Shown piece by piece: positions 1 to 13,200 of a DNA stretch of 64,000 nt. Position numbers and translations under genes: made by a program. Within the stretch, counting starts at the first letter, position 1, and every line of letters begins with the position of its first letter. This DNA is from Omphiscola glabra (lineage: Eukaryota; Mollusca; Gastropoda; Lymnaeidae): NCBI GenBank assembly GCA_964017045.1, contig OZ024808.1, positions 30,235,949 to 30,299,948 on the forward strand, read 5' to 3'. The notes beneath the pieces were generated by a model. It saw only the letters and a list, made by a program, of their open reading frames with translations, was not told the origin of the DNA and ran no database searches.

Positions 1-1685
1 CTCGGAATAAAGAAATGTATTTGATACATAATTAACCTTCTTTGGTACATATATATATATCGAGGCTAGGAGTTAGGGAGTGTACATTTTTACATGGATG
101 ACGATATCTTTAAATCCAATGATTTTACAGTTGTGAAAAAGAGATGCTACATTCTCTTTTTACAAATAAATGCATGTTTAACAATGAAGAAAATCAATGT
201 CGTTGAAAAAATATGGATATATTTACACAATTATACCAATGATTATCAAAATCCAATGATTTTACACACAGGAAAATGTAATCTAACAAATAGAGCTATA
301 TTTGTATTATTTACATTTTACGGGCATTAAAATTATGGGTTAAAACTTTCTTTCAAAAAGGACATTTTTTTTTAATTTGCGAAAGGTAATGTGGGTATAT
401 ATTGCTATGGAGTTAATAAAATTTCTGTTTTAAAAAAATGACGTTCATTTCGTTACAGACGTGAAAAACGTTTAAAGGACTCTTCTTTAGATATTTTCCG
501 ATAATAATTTGAAAAAAATAAAAAAATCATAGTTTGATTAAATTTTAAATGAATTTACCAATATATCAAATCACAGCAATATAAAATATATAAAAAATGG
601 TATAAAGATTTGTTGTTGTAAATAATAGTGACACCTAACCTACACAATGAGAACCATTCAAAATAAATTATCAAACCACCTAAAGTAAAACACACCGAGC
701 ATTTAATTAGGAGCAAAATGGGCCCTCAAAATATTTTTATAAAAATACACTCTCTTATGACTACTGACCTCTAGCCTTAGATTGAGAACCACACAAAATA
801 TACAATTTTACATATTTTAATTATACAACAAAAATACCAATCAAATGTTGTACACACATATACAGAATTTTGAGAACCCTTCAAAATACAATTTAAACAC
901 TCAAAGGAGAGTAATTAAAATTATCTTATTAATACCGGAATCCCACAACAATAATTTTCTTTTAAAGTTACCTATTTAAAATCTATTTAATTATTCAAAC
1001 AAAATGACCACTAATTTGAAAATGCAAACCACAAGACAATTAATTAAACTATCATACGACCAGCCAAACATTACAAAATAACTAATTAGAATCAATTAAA
1101 CACAACAACAATACCCATATGAAATTAGCACACTACAAGATTACATATGTATAATGCCAATTACAAAAGGGTGATTAATAATTAAAACAAATTAAAAAGT
1201 TATTAGGCTATTTTCAACCCTTATTTAATCCTTATATCTCTTTGCACCCCTATTAATCTTTGTAATTCGTTTCGCCCCCAAAAACTAGCGTCACAATTTC
1301 CTTTTTGTTTTTTTGTTTTTGTTTTTTTGTTTTTGTTTTTTTTTGCGCTGCCAAAATACTAATGGAAAGCTACAGAGTATACTATTCAAATGGGAACCAG
1401 TAGCTCAATATTTTAGTTACACATTTAAACACTGACAATGAATCTAGCAGTCATAAACTAATACTAAACTGATGATACAGATTTCAAATTCAACTTGTTT
1501 CCATTTACTTTAGGAGACACGAGAATATAGAGTTAAATGCATTTTCTTTTGGAAAAAAGAACTTAAGAATCGCTTGACGGTTCGCAACAACACTTATAGG
1601 TACAACATGACTAATCGAAAAAGTTATGAATGGGGAGCAAAATCGTTTTGTAAATAGTTAAGCAGTTCTCATAATAGCGTAATGT
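1..1685. other. AT-rich non-coding DNA
   Basis: No supported gene. Short (TA)n near 47-60 and T-rich runs of the form TTTTTGTTTTTTTG at 1300-1345. The 78-codon open frame at 94-330 has no recognisable protein features. Confidence 0.6.
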
Positions 1686-1689
1686 AAAA

Positions 1690-2240
1690 AGTTTATAAAG
1701 TTCTCCCAGTAATGTGGTGAAAATAGTAAAGGAATTGTTCCCAATTGCGTGATTTAAAAAAAATATGATAATTTCTCTCAATAGTGTGGTGTAAATAGTT
1801 ACACAAATTCTCCCAATTGGATGGTATAAATATTTACACTAATTCTGCCAATAGAGGGACGTAAATAATAACACACATTCCCCCAATAGTATGTTGTAAA
1901 TGATTAGACTAATTCCCCCACTAGTATGGTGTAAATGATTAGACAAATTCCCCCAATAGTATGGTGTAAATGATTAGACAAATTCCCCCAATAGTATGGT
2001 GTAAATGATTAGACAAATTCCCCCAATAGTATGGTGTAAATGATTAGACAAATTCCCCCAATAGTATGGTGTAAATGATTAGACAAATTCCCCCAATAAT
2101 ATGGTGTAAATGATTATACAAATTTCCCCAATAGTATGGTGTAAATGATTAGACAAATTCCCCCAATAGTATGGTGTAAATGATTAGACAAATTCCGCCA
2201 ATAGTATGGTGTAAATGATGAGACAAATTCCCCCAATTGA
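1690..2240. repeat. 35-bp minisatellite, about 15 copies
   Basis: Unit built on CCCCCAATAGTATGGTGTAA then ATGATTAGACAAATT. Nearly perfect at 1905-2230, diverged on the left. Confidence 0.9.
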
Positions 2241-2249
2241 GGGGTGCAA

Positions 2250-4430
2250 ATAGTTACTTAAGGTCTACCAACAGCGTGCTCCGCCAGTGGTTACCAAATC
2301 TAAATGATCACTAATTAAGTCATTATTGTCACTAAAGGAGTTCACTGATGGCTGATTGTTAAGCTAGAGAAATGTTTTAGATGTCTTGTGAATGAACTGT
2401 ATAATTGTAAAATGTTGTCTTGGTTAAAATATGCATTTGTTTTTATACTCAAAATGGGTATGTACTTTATAATAAAAATGAAATCCCACACAAAAACCCT
2501 AATACCATAAACGTATATTTTTTATCAAATCTCCCTTTCTTTCGTGACCAGGTGTTTTGATAGTACCGGATCGTGATCTGGTAATTGGCAATAAATGGTC
2601 TCCTGGATTAGAATAGTTTAGAATTAATTCAGTTATTTAGAAATCAACCAATAAGAAATAGGATTGGATGAAGAGCACCTTCACTTTCATATTAAGATGC
2701 GAGTCTGATATTTTAAATTAAACTTTACTAAATGCAAAAAAAGCTAATTTGGAGTTTAGTAAGATTGTTAAATAATAGATTAATACCTCTTTGTCTGGAC
2801 AAATACAGGTTGCTCGACCTAAGGAAAAAAAGCGAATATTTCAAAGACTATTTAATAGATTTTGAAAATGCATGTATGGCTACGTTAGAATAGTAAGACT
2901 AACTAATATTGATCTGATGTACACATGTTGCAAAAGTCTTCTTTGTAACTGCACACATTAATGTCAGGGATCTATTGCAACGCCAGAGGCAGTATAGAAA
3001 TTTGGCATACGCCTTGGTGCCTGATGACAAATGCCAGTAGTTTTTTCAACAATGTCCGAGGCAATGTAGACACAACGTCAAACGTCTTCTGTCCAGATGC
3101 CAGTCTCCTGACGCCAGTTGTATTTCAAACAACATCATAATTTTTTCAAATTCACCAATGTTGAATTTTGTTTAATGCTAATTTCATAATTGCAAGTTAA
3201 TAACTTGTTGGGATATGCAAATTGTCTTAGGTCTATCCCTGATAGAATTGCGTTTAAGGTACTATATAAGCTTTAACTTAACAAAAATATCTAACGGCCC
3301 ATCACAGCACATATGTATATGATTACCCAGTCCTAGGGCCCTTGGCTACCTTTATCGGGGTGCAATTGTTAAAATTGTAGAACATGACCTAATTCTTGGT
3401 GATTCTTGGTGATTAAAAATAACATCAACTTTCTAAAAATAAGCCACTAAAACTCATCGGGAGCAGCTGCGAAAAATGTTGTAGAGGTGTAGAGATGGAG
3501 CGGTCCCCCCCCCCTCCAATTTATCATGTTGTGATATGTCTGCTTACTTAGACTTTTATCAATGATAGTGTATGTATGGTGTGGTCAAGACCTCGTTAAC
3601 AAATATCAAGATTGGATATAAGCCTCGAATTCACTTCAAGTGTCACCCACATATGTATGACAATACGTAGTTTATATATAAACATAGATCTCATTTAAAT
3701 CAAAACTTGTAATCACTACGCCATAGTTGGCCTACACTAAATACGTGATTATAATTGAAAACAATCATCTTTCCTTTAATGGGATGATGTGTGTGTACTA
3801 AGTGGGCGGCCTGCTTGTAACACTGCTATGAAAAGATGTAAAAATTTCTTGGCACTATATTAAGTAGTAATTTTCATGCCCAGATTGATACCTTTAGTGG
3901 CATGGTTGCGGTCTGCATTGCCAGGTATGTAGTGCGAGCTAATATCTGATAGAATCATAACATAAACGAAAGATGAAAAAAAATATGATCAACATACTAA
4001 TGGGGTCAACAAACAGACGATTACAAATAAGTGCACTATTTGAACTCGTGGGACGATTCTGGAAAATCTGGTTTGAATGTGATTAGGATTCATCATGTCT
4101 TGGTGGTGAAAATAGAAACTGATTATAGATCATCAGTGTAACAGGTCATAGACCGGGGTAGTACAAGCCATTGAGTGTAAAGCCCTAACGACACCCCCCC
4201 CCACACACAGACACTAATTTTTGGCAAGGCCGATACCCTAGATAAACAAATCATGTTTAATATTTTAAAAACTTAAACAAGTCATCACACAAAAATTGAG
4301 ACAAGCTCATTTTGAAAAATCAAAATATTGATTTGTGTTTAATGTTTGACCACACATAGGGCGTGGCGCCATCATAAAAACATGGATTGTATCTACTAAA
4401 TTGTCATCATGATATGATTTAAAGATTTAT
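2250..4430. other. Non-coding, no gene seen
   Basis: AT-rich, with poly-C runs at about 3506 and 4192. Nothing else supportable. Confidence 0.5.
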
Positions 4431-4634
4431 AATTGAACTACTGTCATGCAATGGTTAATAAAAAGTGTTATAAAAGAAATACACTGCTATCATGAGGCAA
4501 TCAAAAACTATCATAACATTAAACTGGTATCATGATGTAATCATTCAAAAATATCATAAATGATCTGCTATCACGTAATTTAAAAAAAAGGATGATAAAA
4601 TATGAATACTGCCAACAAATGGCTTCTATTGAAT

Positions 4635-4810
4635 AAAATTGTAATTTTTTGGGGAAGTTTCAACAGATTTTGAGTTTCAGGGGGGAATTTTAACAGATTT
4701 GGAATTTTGGAGATAAGTCTTAACAGATATTGAGCTTTGGGGGAAATTTTGACAACATTTTAATTTATTTGGGGACGTCTGAACACAATTTTAGTTTTTG
4801 GGGACTAAAT
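4635..4810. repeat. Imperfect 33-bp repeat, about 4-5 copies
   Basis: Units resemble TTTTGGGGAAGTTTCAACAG followed by ATTTTGAG; diverged. Confidence 0.6.
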
Positions 4811-4814
4811 TTGT

Positions 4815-5940
4815 TGTTTGATTTATGGTAATTTTTTAACACAATTCAGACGATTCTACTGTTCCGGACAAAGGTGAATGGTTAGCCCGAGTTAAAATCT
4901 TGTGATTTCAGCTATTTTTTGATAACTTCTTCTTTAAAACTATAAAAATTATTTGTGAATGAAAGTAAACTGATTTGATGGGCGTTACCCTGACGGGTTA
5001 TTTTAAGTGCAGAAATGGTCTATGTAGGACATGTGGTTATTCTAGATCTTATCCCAGGTATAGAAATGGGCCATGTGTGACATATACTTTGTCTTGAGAT
5101 GTAGATAAGTACTTGAAAGTTTGTTGAATGATTTGATTGCACCACTCAGCAGCGGCAATTTACACATGACGCTTTATTTCATTTAAAAACAAATAAAGTA
5201 GATATGCTTACAACAACGACGACACCAACACAACTACAATGCAACCAACAAGTAAACAAACATGACAATAATCTGAGGCAGAGCCGTGACGAAGGGTTAC
5301 AAGAACTTTTTTAAAATGGCGGCTATACAATTTTAATAGATTAATCAAATGCCACCTTAAAGACAATTAACAAAAATATAATTAATGAAGACACAAGGGC
5401 ACATTTTGAGCACCACTTGCTTTAATATAAATCAAAGTTTGGGGCACTACTTGCTGAAATACGTTTTTAAAAAAAGATTTTATTTCAACTCTTGATTTTT
5501 TAAAAAAATCTGTACGTTGAGTACATACGCGTATTTTATGGGCGTGGTCAAACGTGTCGAGATGACTGATACATTTGAAGTTGTTTATTTATTTGAGTGG
5601 TTCGAGTTGGCGTGTTTGGTAAGACAGCTGGTTATGACACGATGTTACCATTCGGTTTCTATGGGTTCTTTCCCCCCCCCCCCCAAAATAACCGCAGATA
5701 TGAATACACCCAAATACATCACCCGTTCCTAAAAGGTCCTCCCAATAAAAAATAAATTTAAAATCACGAACACGCGTTTTTAATCATGTATGTAATTTTT
5801 TACGATTTCAGTAATGAAATAAGAAAAAAGTTAGTATAAACCTTAAAAAATCAATATGTTAGAAGATAAGGTGTCGGTGCCTGTGTGGGTGTCCACCCAC
5901 CAATGACGGGCATCATACAAGGTGTTATCAACACTACCAC
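4815..5940. other. Upstream region of gene A
   Basis: No coding signal. A 14-bp poly-C run lies at 5671-5684. The gene A TATA box follows. Confidence 0.5.
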
Positions 5941-5943
5941 AGG

Positions 5944-5951
5944 TATATAAA
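5944..5951 (+). promoter_or_regulatory. TATA box of gene A
   Basis: TATATAAA sits in the context ACAGGTATATAAAGCTAAC. The same context, ACAGGTTTATAAAGTAAC, precedes gene B's noncoding exon, which is why I take it as the core promoter. Transcription would start about 30 bp downstream. Confidence 0.6.
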
Positions 5952-5974
5952 GCTAACGTAAACCACTCATTCAC

Positions 5975-6029
5975 CTGTTACGAGACCTCAGTCTGCCAAT
6001 CCAGCATCGTCGAGAGGGGCTACTAGTTG
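5975..6029 (+). other. Gene A 5' noncoding exon (approximate start)
   Basis: Begins about 30 bp after the TATA box and ends at a GTAAGG donor at 6030. It shares CTGTTACGAGAC with CTTGTTACGGGAC in the corresponding gene B segment (33094-33106). The intron from 6030 to 7104 carries a Tigger-like MITE. The exact 5' end is not determinable here. Confidence 0.5.
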
Positions 6030-6097
6030 GTAAGGTAATGGAATACTTTATCAAAATGTATAACTTTCATTGAAGAATAAATTCATTTATAGAATTA

Positions 6098-6629
6098 CAG
6101 TGGAACCCCGCTATAACGCGCCCGACATAACGCGATTCGGATATAACGCTGTCGTAGCATGGCTCCCGAAATTTTGTATATTCATTCACATGGAGAAAAA
6201 AAATTTGGAGAAAAGTTAAAAAAAAAACAAAACAAGAAATTAACGTCATTTTGGGCATGAGATTAGTTGTGACTTTTAAAATAATATGATCGTGGCATGG
6301 TTCCTGAAATTTGAAATTCGTTTACTCCACCAGGCCTAAGTTCTTTGAAAATTGTATCAATTGCTTGGAAAGCCATTTTTTAAAGCGAAAAAAATCACCA
6401 CTTTTCAAAATATCGTAGAAAATGAGCCCCTAAACGCACCACGTTCAAACTAGGATCAAAATTAATGACGAAAACGAGGCTTTCTCCGGTAGAACTATAC
6501 ATAGTAAAACGTAAGGGATTTCCGCTGCGCTAAGTTAAATATTGTAAAACTGTGCATTAACGCGACCACGCTTTTAACGCGATCCGATTTTATGGACCCC
6601 GATCATCGCGTTATAGCGGGGTTCCACTG
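6098..6629. mobile_element. Tigger/pogo-like MITE, 532 bp, TA target duplication
   Basis: Left end CAGTGGAACCCCGCTATAAC, right end GTTATAGCGGGGTTCCACTG, flanked by TA on both sides (6096-6097, 6630-6631). TIRs of this form with TA duplication are typical of TcMar-Tigger elements. No transposase frame, so non-autonomous. Lies in gene A's 5' UTR intron. Confidence 0.75.
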
Positions 6630-6829
6630 TAGATAGGTTTTATGGACCCCGATCATCGCGTTATAGCGGGGTTCTACTGTAGATAGATTTTATGGACCCC
6701 GATCATCGCGTTATAGCGGGGTTCTACTGTAGATAGATTTTATGGACCCCGATCATCGCGTTATAGCGGGGTTCTACTGTAGATAGATTTTATGGACCCC
6801 GATCATCGCGTTATAGCGGGGTTCCACTA
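6585..6829. repeat. 50-bp tandem repeat made of the MITE's right end, 5 copies
   Basis: Each unit runs TTTTATGGACCCCGATCATC then the TIR GCGTTATAGCGGGGTTC(C/T)ACTG. The first copy is the MITE terminus itself. Confidence 0.9.
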
Positions 6830-7104
6830 GTTGCTTGCGAAAGAGCTGCGTTACAATACTTGATGCTTAGCAGTGCACATGTTACATGTGTTTAAACATT
6901 TACTCTAAAAATGTAACATATATTTATGTTTAATTTTTCAACAAAACATATAAAAGAATTATATATTTATAATAATAGTTATATTTCTAAGTATTTTAAT
7001 GCGGTATAATCTGTACATCTAATACAGTGGTGTTATATGATAACCTTTGATAACTTAGAAAATATTTGTCATGGTTAATTTCTGGATTTTATTTTGTCTG
7101 ACAG

Positions 7105-7149
7105 AAGAAAAAGTAAGAGAAAGAACTTTCGTGTCAGACGATGGTCACT
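7105..7149 (+). other. Gene A 5' UTR segment in the first coding exon
   Basis: Follows a pyrimidine-rich tract ending TCTGACAG at 7104. It is 45 nt long up to the ATG, exactly the length of the equivalent segment in gene B (37334-37378). Confidence 0.5.
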
Positions 7150-7213
7150 ATGGGGGTCAAATTGCTTTTGACACTGGCTCTTTTCGTTGTAAGCTGCACA
7201 TCACAGCGTCAAG
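7150..7213 (+). CDS. Gene A exon 1: signal peptide
   Basis: Encodes MGVKLLLTLALFVVSCTSQR, a basic residue then a hydrophobic core and a small-residue cleavage region. It ends in phase 1 at CAAG|GTATCA. Same length (64 nt) and phase as gene B exon 1. Confidence 0.88.
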
Positions 7214-10200
7214 GTATCACGTGGTCGAGTTATTAGTTATTTACAAAACAGGATGTTCGTCATCAAATTAGGAGGTCATAAATTTTAATTGAAGTAATGA
7301 CGTCATCAAATAAGGAAGTCGTACAGTTTCATTTAAGAAGTGGCGCGTCTTCAATAAATCATCGTTCTAGAATCAAGAAGTTTTACGACAACCTCCACCA
7401 TTCGGTGGTATATCTATAAAAAATATAATTTATTTCTAAAAAAATAACAATATCCATCTGCTAGGATAATTTCGAGCGAATGTTTGAGTGTTTCATGTCT
7501 ATTGTAATGTAATTAAGTTAAGTTGGAATACATTTTTATAACTCAATAAACATATGTATACCGTATTGAATCTGGACAAAGTCACAACATATTCTATTTA
7601 TTGTATGTTTCAAAATCTAGTTCGCTGTACTCACTTTCTTTTTGTTAGAAACATTAACCAATGTGGGGTTTGAACCGCATTATAGTAAATTATTTTAGAT
7701 CGAATTCCTAGCAAGCTTTTAAGAAACCGTTCAGCCATCGTAAAAGCAAAACACGAATATTCAAAATAATTCTTAAAGCTAACAAAAGGAAGATGAGTTG
7801 TTTCCCTTTATTTTTCAAAGTACTCACAGTAAAAAAAATTAATTGTCAGACTACTCGCCTGCTATAAAAAGATCAGTTATGATTGCGAAACAAAAACCAA
7901 AAAGTTATTTTTACAAGTTCATTTACATTAGGCATTAAGGTTATTTTTATTTCTGTATTTTATTAACAAAATATTTATAACTAAAAAACCAAACAGGTAA
8001 ATTTACCGAAGAAAGGATAACATACCTTAGCCTCAGAGGCGGACAGCGATCCCAGTCAACATACTCAGGTCGTGTTGTCATACAGATTAACAATGAAACC
8101 GTTGACGGTGACATCTGTGGGACATGGACCAGGGAAGACGCCATTGTAGCATGCAAGATGTTGGGCTACAAGTCAGTAGATATATTTATACGTTTTTATT
8201 TATCTATGTTTTTATATTTTTAAGTAATAAAATTTCAATCAATGATTGTCAGTGCCTGTTGACTGACATTATACAATTATTTAAATGACTTATTGAGCTA
8301 TATTTCGCTCTTCTATCTGGCTACAATTATCTACAAAATAATTTGTCATTAAAGTTTCTGGTATAATGTAATTATGTTAAATTTTCTTCAATCTAAGTTA
8401 TTCTTTTTCTCATTTAGATTTATATCTAATTCATTAGAAGTGGTCAGTTTAAAGATGAAGTCATTGTTCATAATCTATTTCTTCACGATCACCATAAGTT
8501 AATACTAGCTGTAATTCACATTTTAGGAATTTGTTTAGTGTTTTCTAATAGAAAGTAGTTAGCTCTTTCATATAATATCATGTACTTTTACATGCATGAC
8601 ATGAACTTGTTCCATGCTCTCTCACCATGGCTCTCCCATTATAGCTCTCATCATAGCTCTCTCACCATGGCTCTCTCATTATAGCTCTCTCACCATGGCT
8701 CTCCCATTATGGCTCTCATCATAGCTCTCTCACCATGGCTCTCCCATTATAGCTCTCATCATAGCTCTCTCACCATGGCTCTCTCATTATAGCTCTCTCA
8801 CCATGGCTCTCCCATTATGGCTCTCATCATAGCTCTCTCACCATGGCTCTCTCATTATAGCTCTCTCACCATGGCTCTCCCATTATAGCTCTCATCATAG
8901 CTCTATCACCATGGCTCTCTCTTCATAGCTCTCATCATAGCTCTCTCACCATGGCACTCTCATTATAGCTCTCATTATAGCTCTCTCACAATGGCTCTCC
9001 CATTATAGCTCTCATCATAGCTCTATCACCATGGCTCTCTCTTCATATCTCTCATCATAGCTCTCTCACCACGGCTCTCTCATTATAGCTCTCTCACTAT
9101 GGCTCTCCCATTATAGCTCTCATCATAGCTCTGTCACCATGGCTCTCTCTTCATAGCTCTCATCATAGCTCTATCACCATGGCTCTCTCTTCATAGCTCT
9201 CATCATAGCTCTATCACCATGGCTCTCTCTTCATAGCTCTCATTATAGCTCTCTTACCATGGCTCTCCCATTATAGCTCTCATCATTGCTCTCTCACCAT
9301 GGCTCTCTCTTCATATCTCTCATCATAGCTCTCTCACCATGGCTCTCTCATTATAGCTCTCTCACCATTGCTCTCCCATTATAGCTCTCATCATAGCTCT
9401 ATCACCATGGCTCTCTCTTCATAGCTCTCATCATAGCTCTCTCACCATGGCTCTCTCATTATAGCTCTCATCATAGCTCTATCACAATGGCTCTCTCTTC
9501 ATATCTCTCATCATAGCTCTCTCACCATGGCTCTCTCATTATAGCTCTCTCACTATGGCTCTCCCATTATAGCTCTCATCATAGCTCTATCACCATGGCT
9601 CTCTCTTCATAGCTCTCATCATAGCTCTCATCATAGCTCTATCACCATGGCTCTCTCTTCATAGCTCTCATCATAGCTCTATCACCATGGCTCTCTCTTC
9701 ATAGCTCTCATTATAGCTCTCTTACCATGGCTCTCCCATTATAGCTCTCATCATTGCTCTCTCACCATGGCTCTCTCTTCATATCTCTTATCATAGCTCT
9801 CTCACCATGGCTCTCTCATTATAGCTCTCTCACCATGGCTCTCCCATTATAGCTCTCATCATAGCTCTATCACCATGGCTCTCTCTTCATAGCTCTCATT
9901 ATAGCTCTCTTACCATGGCTCTCCCATTATAGCTCTCATCATTGCTCTATCACCATGGCTCTCTCATTATAGCTCTCATCATAGCTATCTCACCATGGCT
10001 CTCTCATTATAGCTCTCATCATAGTTCTCTCACCATGGCTCTCTAACCTTGGCAATTCACGATGGCTCTTTCATCATGTATCTCTTATCATGGCTCTCTC
10101 GCCATGGCTTTATCACCATGGCTCTTTCATCATGAAATGTTCCGAAAAACTATTAGCTTCACTCGTTAGACCCTTCTTTGTACTAAATTGTTTGACGCAA

Positions 10201-13200
10201 TCTGTATTTGAAATAACACTTTAAATTTTTGCCTGTCTAAACGTTATGATCTTAAAACCATTATTTTGTTTTTAATTTCAATGAATACTTTATACTCGAA
10301 TCTTCTAGTTACAACTTAATAAACGAGTCTTCTAGTTACAACTCAATACTCGAGTCTTGTAATTACTACTTAATGCTCAAGTCTTCTAGTTACCACTTAA
10401 TACTCGAGTATTGTGATTATACTTAATACTCGAGTCTTCTAATTAATTCATTTTCTTTTTTAAAATGCAGTGATGGCAACAGCATACCATTTCAATCTTT
10501 AATGACATATGGCAATCGTAACTTTCGTATGAGTAATCTGAGATGTACTGGTCAGGAGTCATCACTCTCAGATTGTCTGAGTGATGTAATTGTTAACTGT
10601 CCATACGACGTAAGTTTTTATACGATTTCGGAGTGATCTCAAAGGATAAGCTTTGATACGAAACAAACCTTTGCTAGAGGGATCTCACAAGATTGGATTT
10701 TGTACCAAAAACGCTTTCGTTAGAGGGAAAAATATTTTTAAAAAAATTACGTTCAAAGAATTACATCGTAAACACGTTTATCAAGAAAACCCAAACACTA
10801 TTTGATTTAGTGCGTTGTCAATATTGCGAAATAAAATTAAAATTAATTTGTTCTAAATAAACACGCAAATGACGTCATGGCGCTAATCGCCTATTTTAGC
10901 TACAAATCTTAAGTTTCTTTTATTTAATAACTGCGCGTTACAACGTATTTTCCCCTTGTTAAAAGTAAAATTAATAAATATAATTGATTGTTTTTTTTAA
11001 ATTGTTAATAAAACACTTAAATTTAAGGTTTGTATTTTTAACATTTGAAAGATTTTACTTTTTTTTTAATTCCAAAAATATACTTTTTTTAAAACGTATA
11101 ACGTAATAAAAACGTAACCTTTAAATATACTTCCAATAACAAATGCCGTTTTAGTCAATCAGTGCAGCGAAACTCCATAGCCAAATAGCATTCACTAAAC
11201 CACTTATAACTCATCCAAATAAGAACAAACCACGTGAAGTGCACAATATATTAGTTTGGTTATGGAATGGACTTCAATCCAGTGGAAGATTTTATTAATT
11301 TATTTTAAATCTGGTGGAAGGGGGGGGGGGGCGGCGGGGGGTTGGTTATTCTGCCCCTGGCAGCACAAGATGCGTCTCAAAATAAAGGAATGAATTTGAT
11401 AAATAATTAACGTTCTTAACTAATTTTATGGCTGGAGTGGTTTATTCTAAAATAAAAATATAATATTTTTCCAAAGTCAAAGCAGTTCTTCGGCGGGGAA
11501 AAATGTACCACATTACAGATATTGAGAGCGTCATACTTTACAGGTCAAGGTCAAAAAGTCTTTTAGGGACGCGACCATTAGCTCAAAAGGAACACCCCAC
11601 CCCCACCAAAAATTAAAATAAAAAACCCAGAAGATTAATTCTCTTCTTTTTTAGAGCAAACCTAAACTATCTTTTTTAGCATGTGGTTTTGTTGTCCATG
11701 TTTCAGACGCCTGAAGTTGCTGTGTCCTGCTCCAGTCCTGGACAAAACCCACTCGACACATACAGCTCTGGCGGTGTTGTCCAGGCTAACAGAGTGACCC
11801 CAGCGCCCTTGTCCAATCGTATCGATCAAGATTACACCTCACAATGCCAGCCCCGTATGTTTTTTTTAATCATTAATTCAAATTTCTATAAGACAAATGA
11901 CAAGGGCAAACAACAATGACCTCATCTTGGGGAGAGCTAAATTATTTCTTTTACCCCCTGAAGCAAGACGGATCAAACGTAAACGATGTTTGAGCATCAA
12001 GTACAAAGCTTTTTTTAAGTATAAGGCTTTCATTATGAAGAAGTTCATCTACGCGTCGGTGTCATTTGAACTGGACATTTAAACACATACATTAGACAAG
12101 ACTGAATCAATCAATGTTTTTGAAGATACAAAGCGAAGATGAGTTTTGTTTGATCGATGTTGAGAGTATTTATTGGCCACACGAGTTGAAACCAAATTTC
12201 AATATTACAATAGTACATTTGATTAAATTAATTGTCGGTATGTCAAGTTTCAAGTTTTTAAAGTACTGTTAGGGATCTTAAACATGGATGCTTGCTTTCT
12301 TTATAAAAAATAGAGTGGTATTTATATGGTTATTTTTGGGAAATTCTAACTTTTAAAAAGTTAATTATTATCATAAAGACTGATTTGGGTAAACATATTT
12401 TAGTTATACAGTTTTTAGACATTAAATATTCTATAAATAGCTCATTATGTAATTATATATTATTCATTTTTTATATTTATGAAAATAGCCAATCCAAACA
12501 TCAGGCTCCACGGTGTTGAAGGGAGACCAGGTATGGGATATGTGCAGGAGTATGTCAATGGTGTCTGGCAGTACATTTGTGATGACAAGTGGAGCGAGAA
12601 CGATGCTAAAGTTGTCTGCAAGGAGCTTTGCTACAAGTAATTAGTGTATACTTTTATTATGTTCAAGATACAAGCATAAACAGACTGGCAATTTCCAAAC
12701 AATAAATATATTTAAAGCTAATACAGTTAGCTCAATGTAAGATAGCAAGTTAGATAACTCATTTCAGTATTTCAAAAATATAAAATTTTGCTCAAAAAGC
12801 GATGCCTAGCTACCTTAACAGAACTAAATTTTGGGAAATCATTACAGTTATTTAAAAAAGAATAAGTTGATTTTACTGGAAAGTATTAAGATGTGTGGGG
12901 GTATGTGAGGGTGTCTGGTTTATGTCAGGGTGTTTATGAAATAAGTAAAATATGGCATTAAATAGCTGATACCTCTACCGTTAATTAATTTTTCCATGTT
13001 AAACATTGTTTTATTCTGTAGTGAACCAACCTGTGCTCGTCCTGGAGTAGAGAATGAATATAAACCTAACATAGAGCAAACGGCGACATTTGCGTGGAAC
13101 CAGGTTCAGTGCACAGGAAATGAGAACACCTTAATTAATTGTGCCAAGAACAACACCACACCACAAGTACAATGTAGTCGACAAGAGCTTGCTGGGGTAC

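Noticed and set aside
94..330. 78-codon open frame near the left edge
   Set aside because: Low-complexity, AT-driven composition, no recognisable domain and no splice or promoter support.
7651..7680. tRNA B-box-like GGTTCAAACCCC on the minus strand
   Set aside because: No A box at the right distance and no cloverleaf; insufficient for a tRNA or SINE call.
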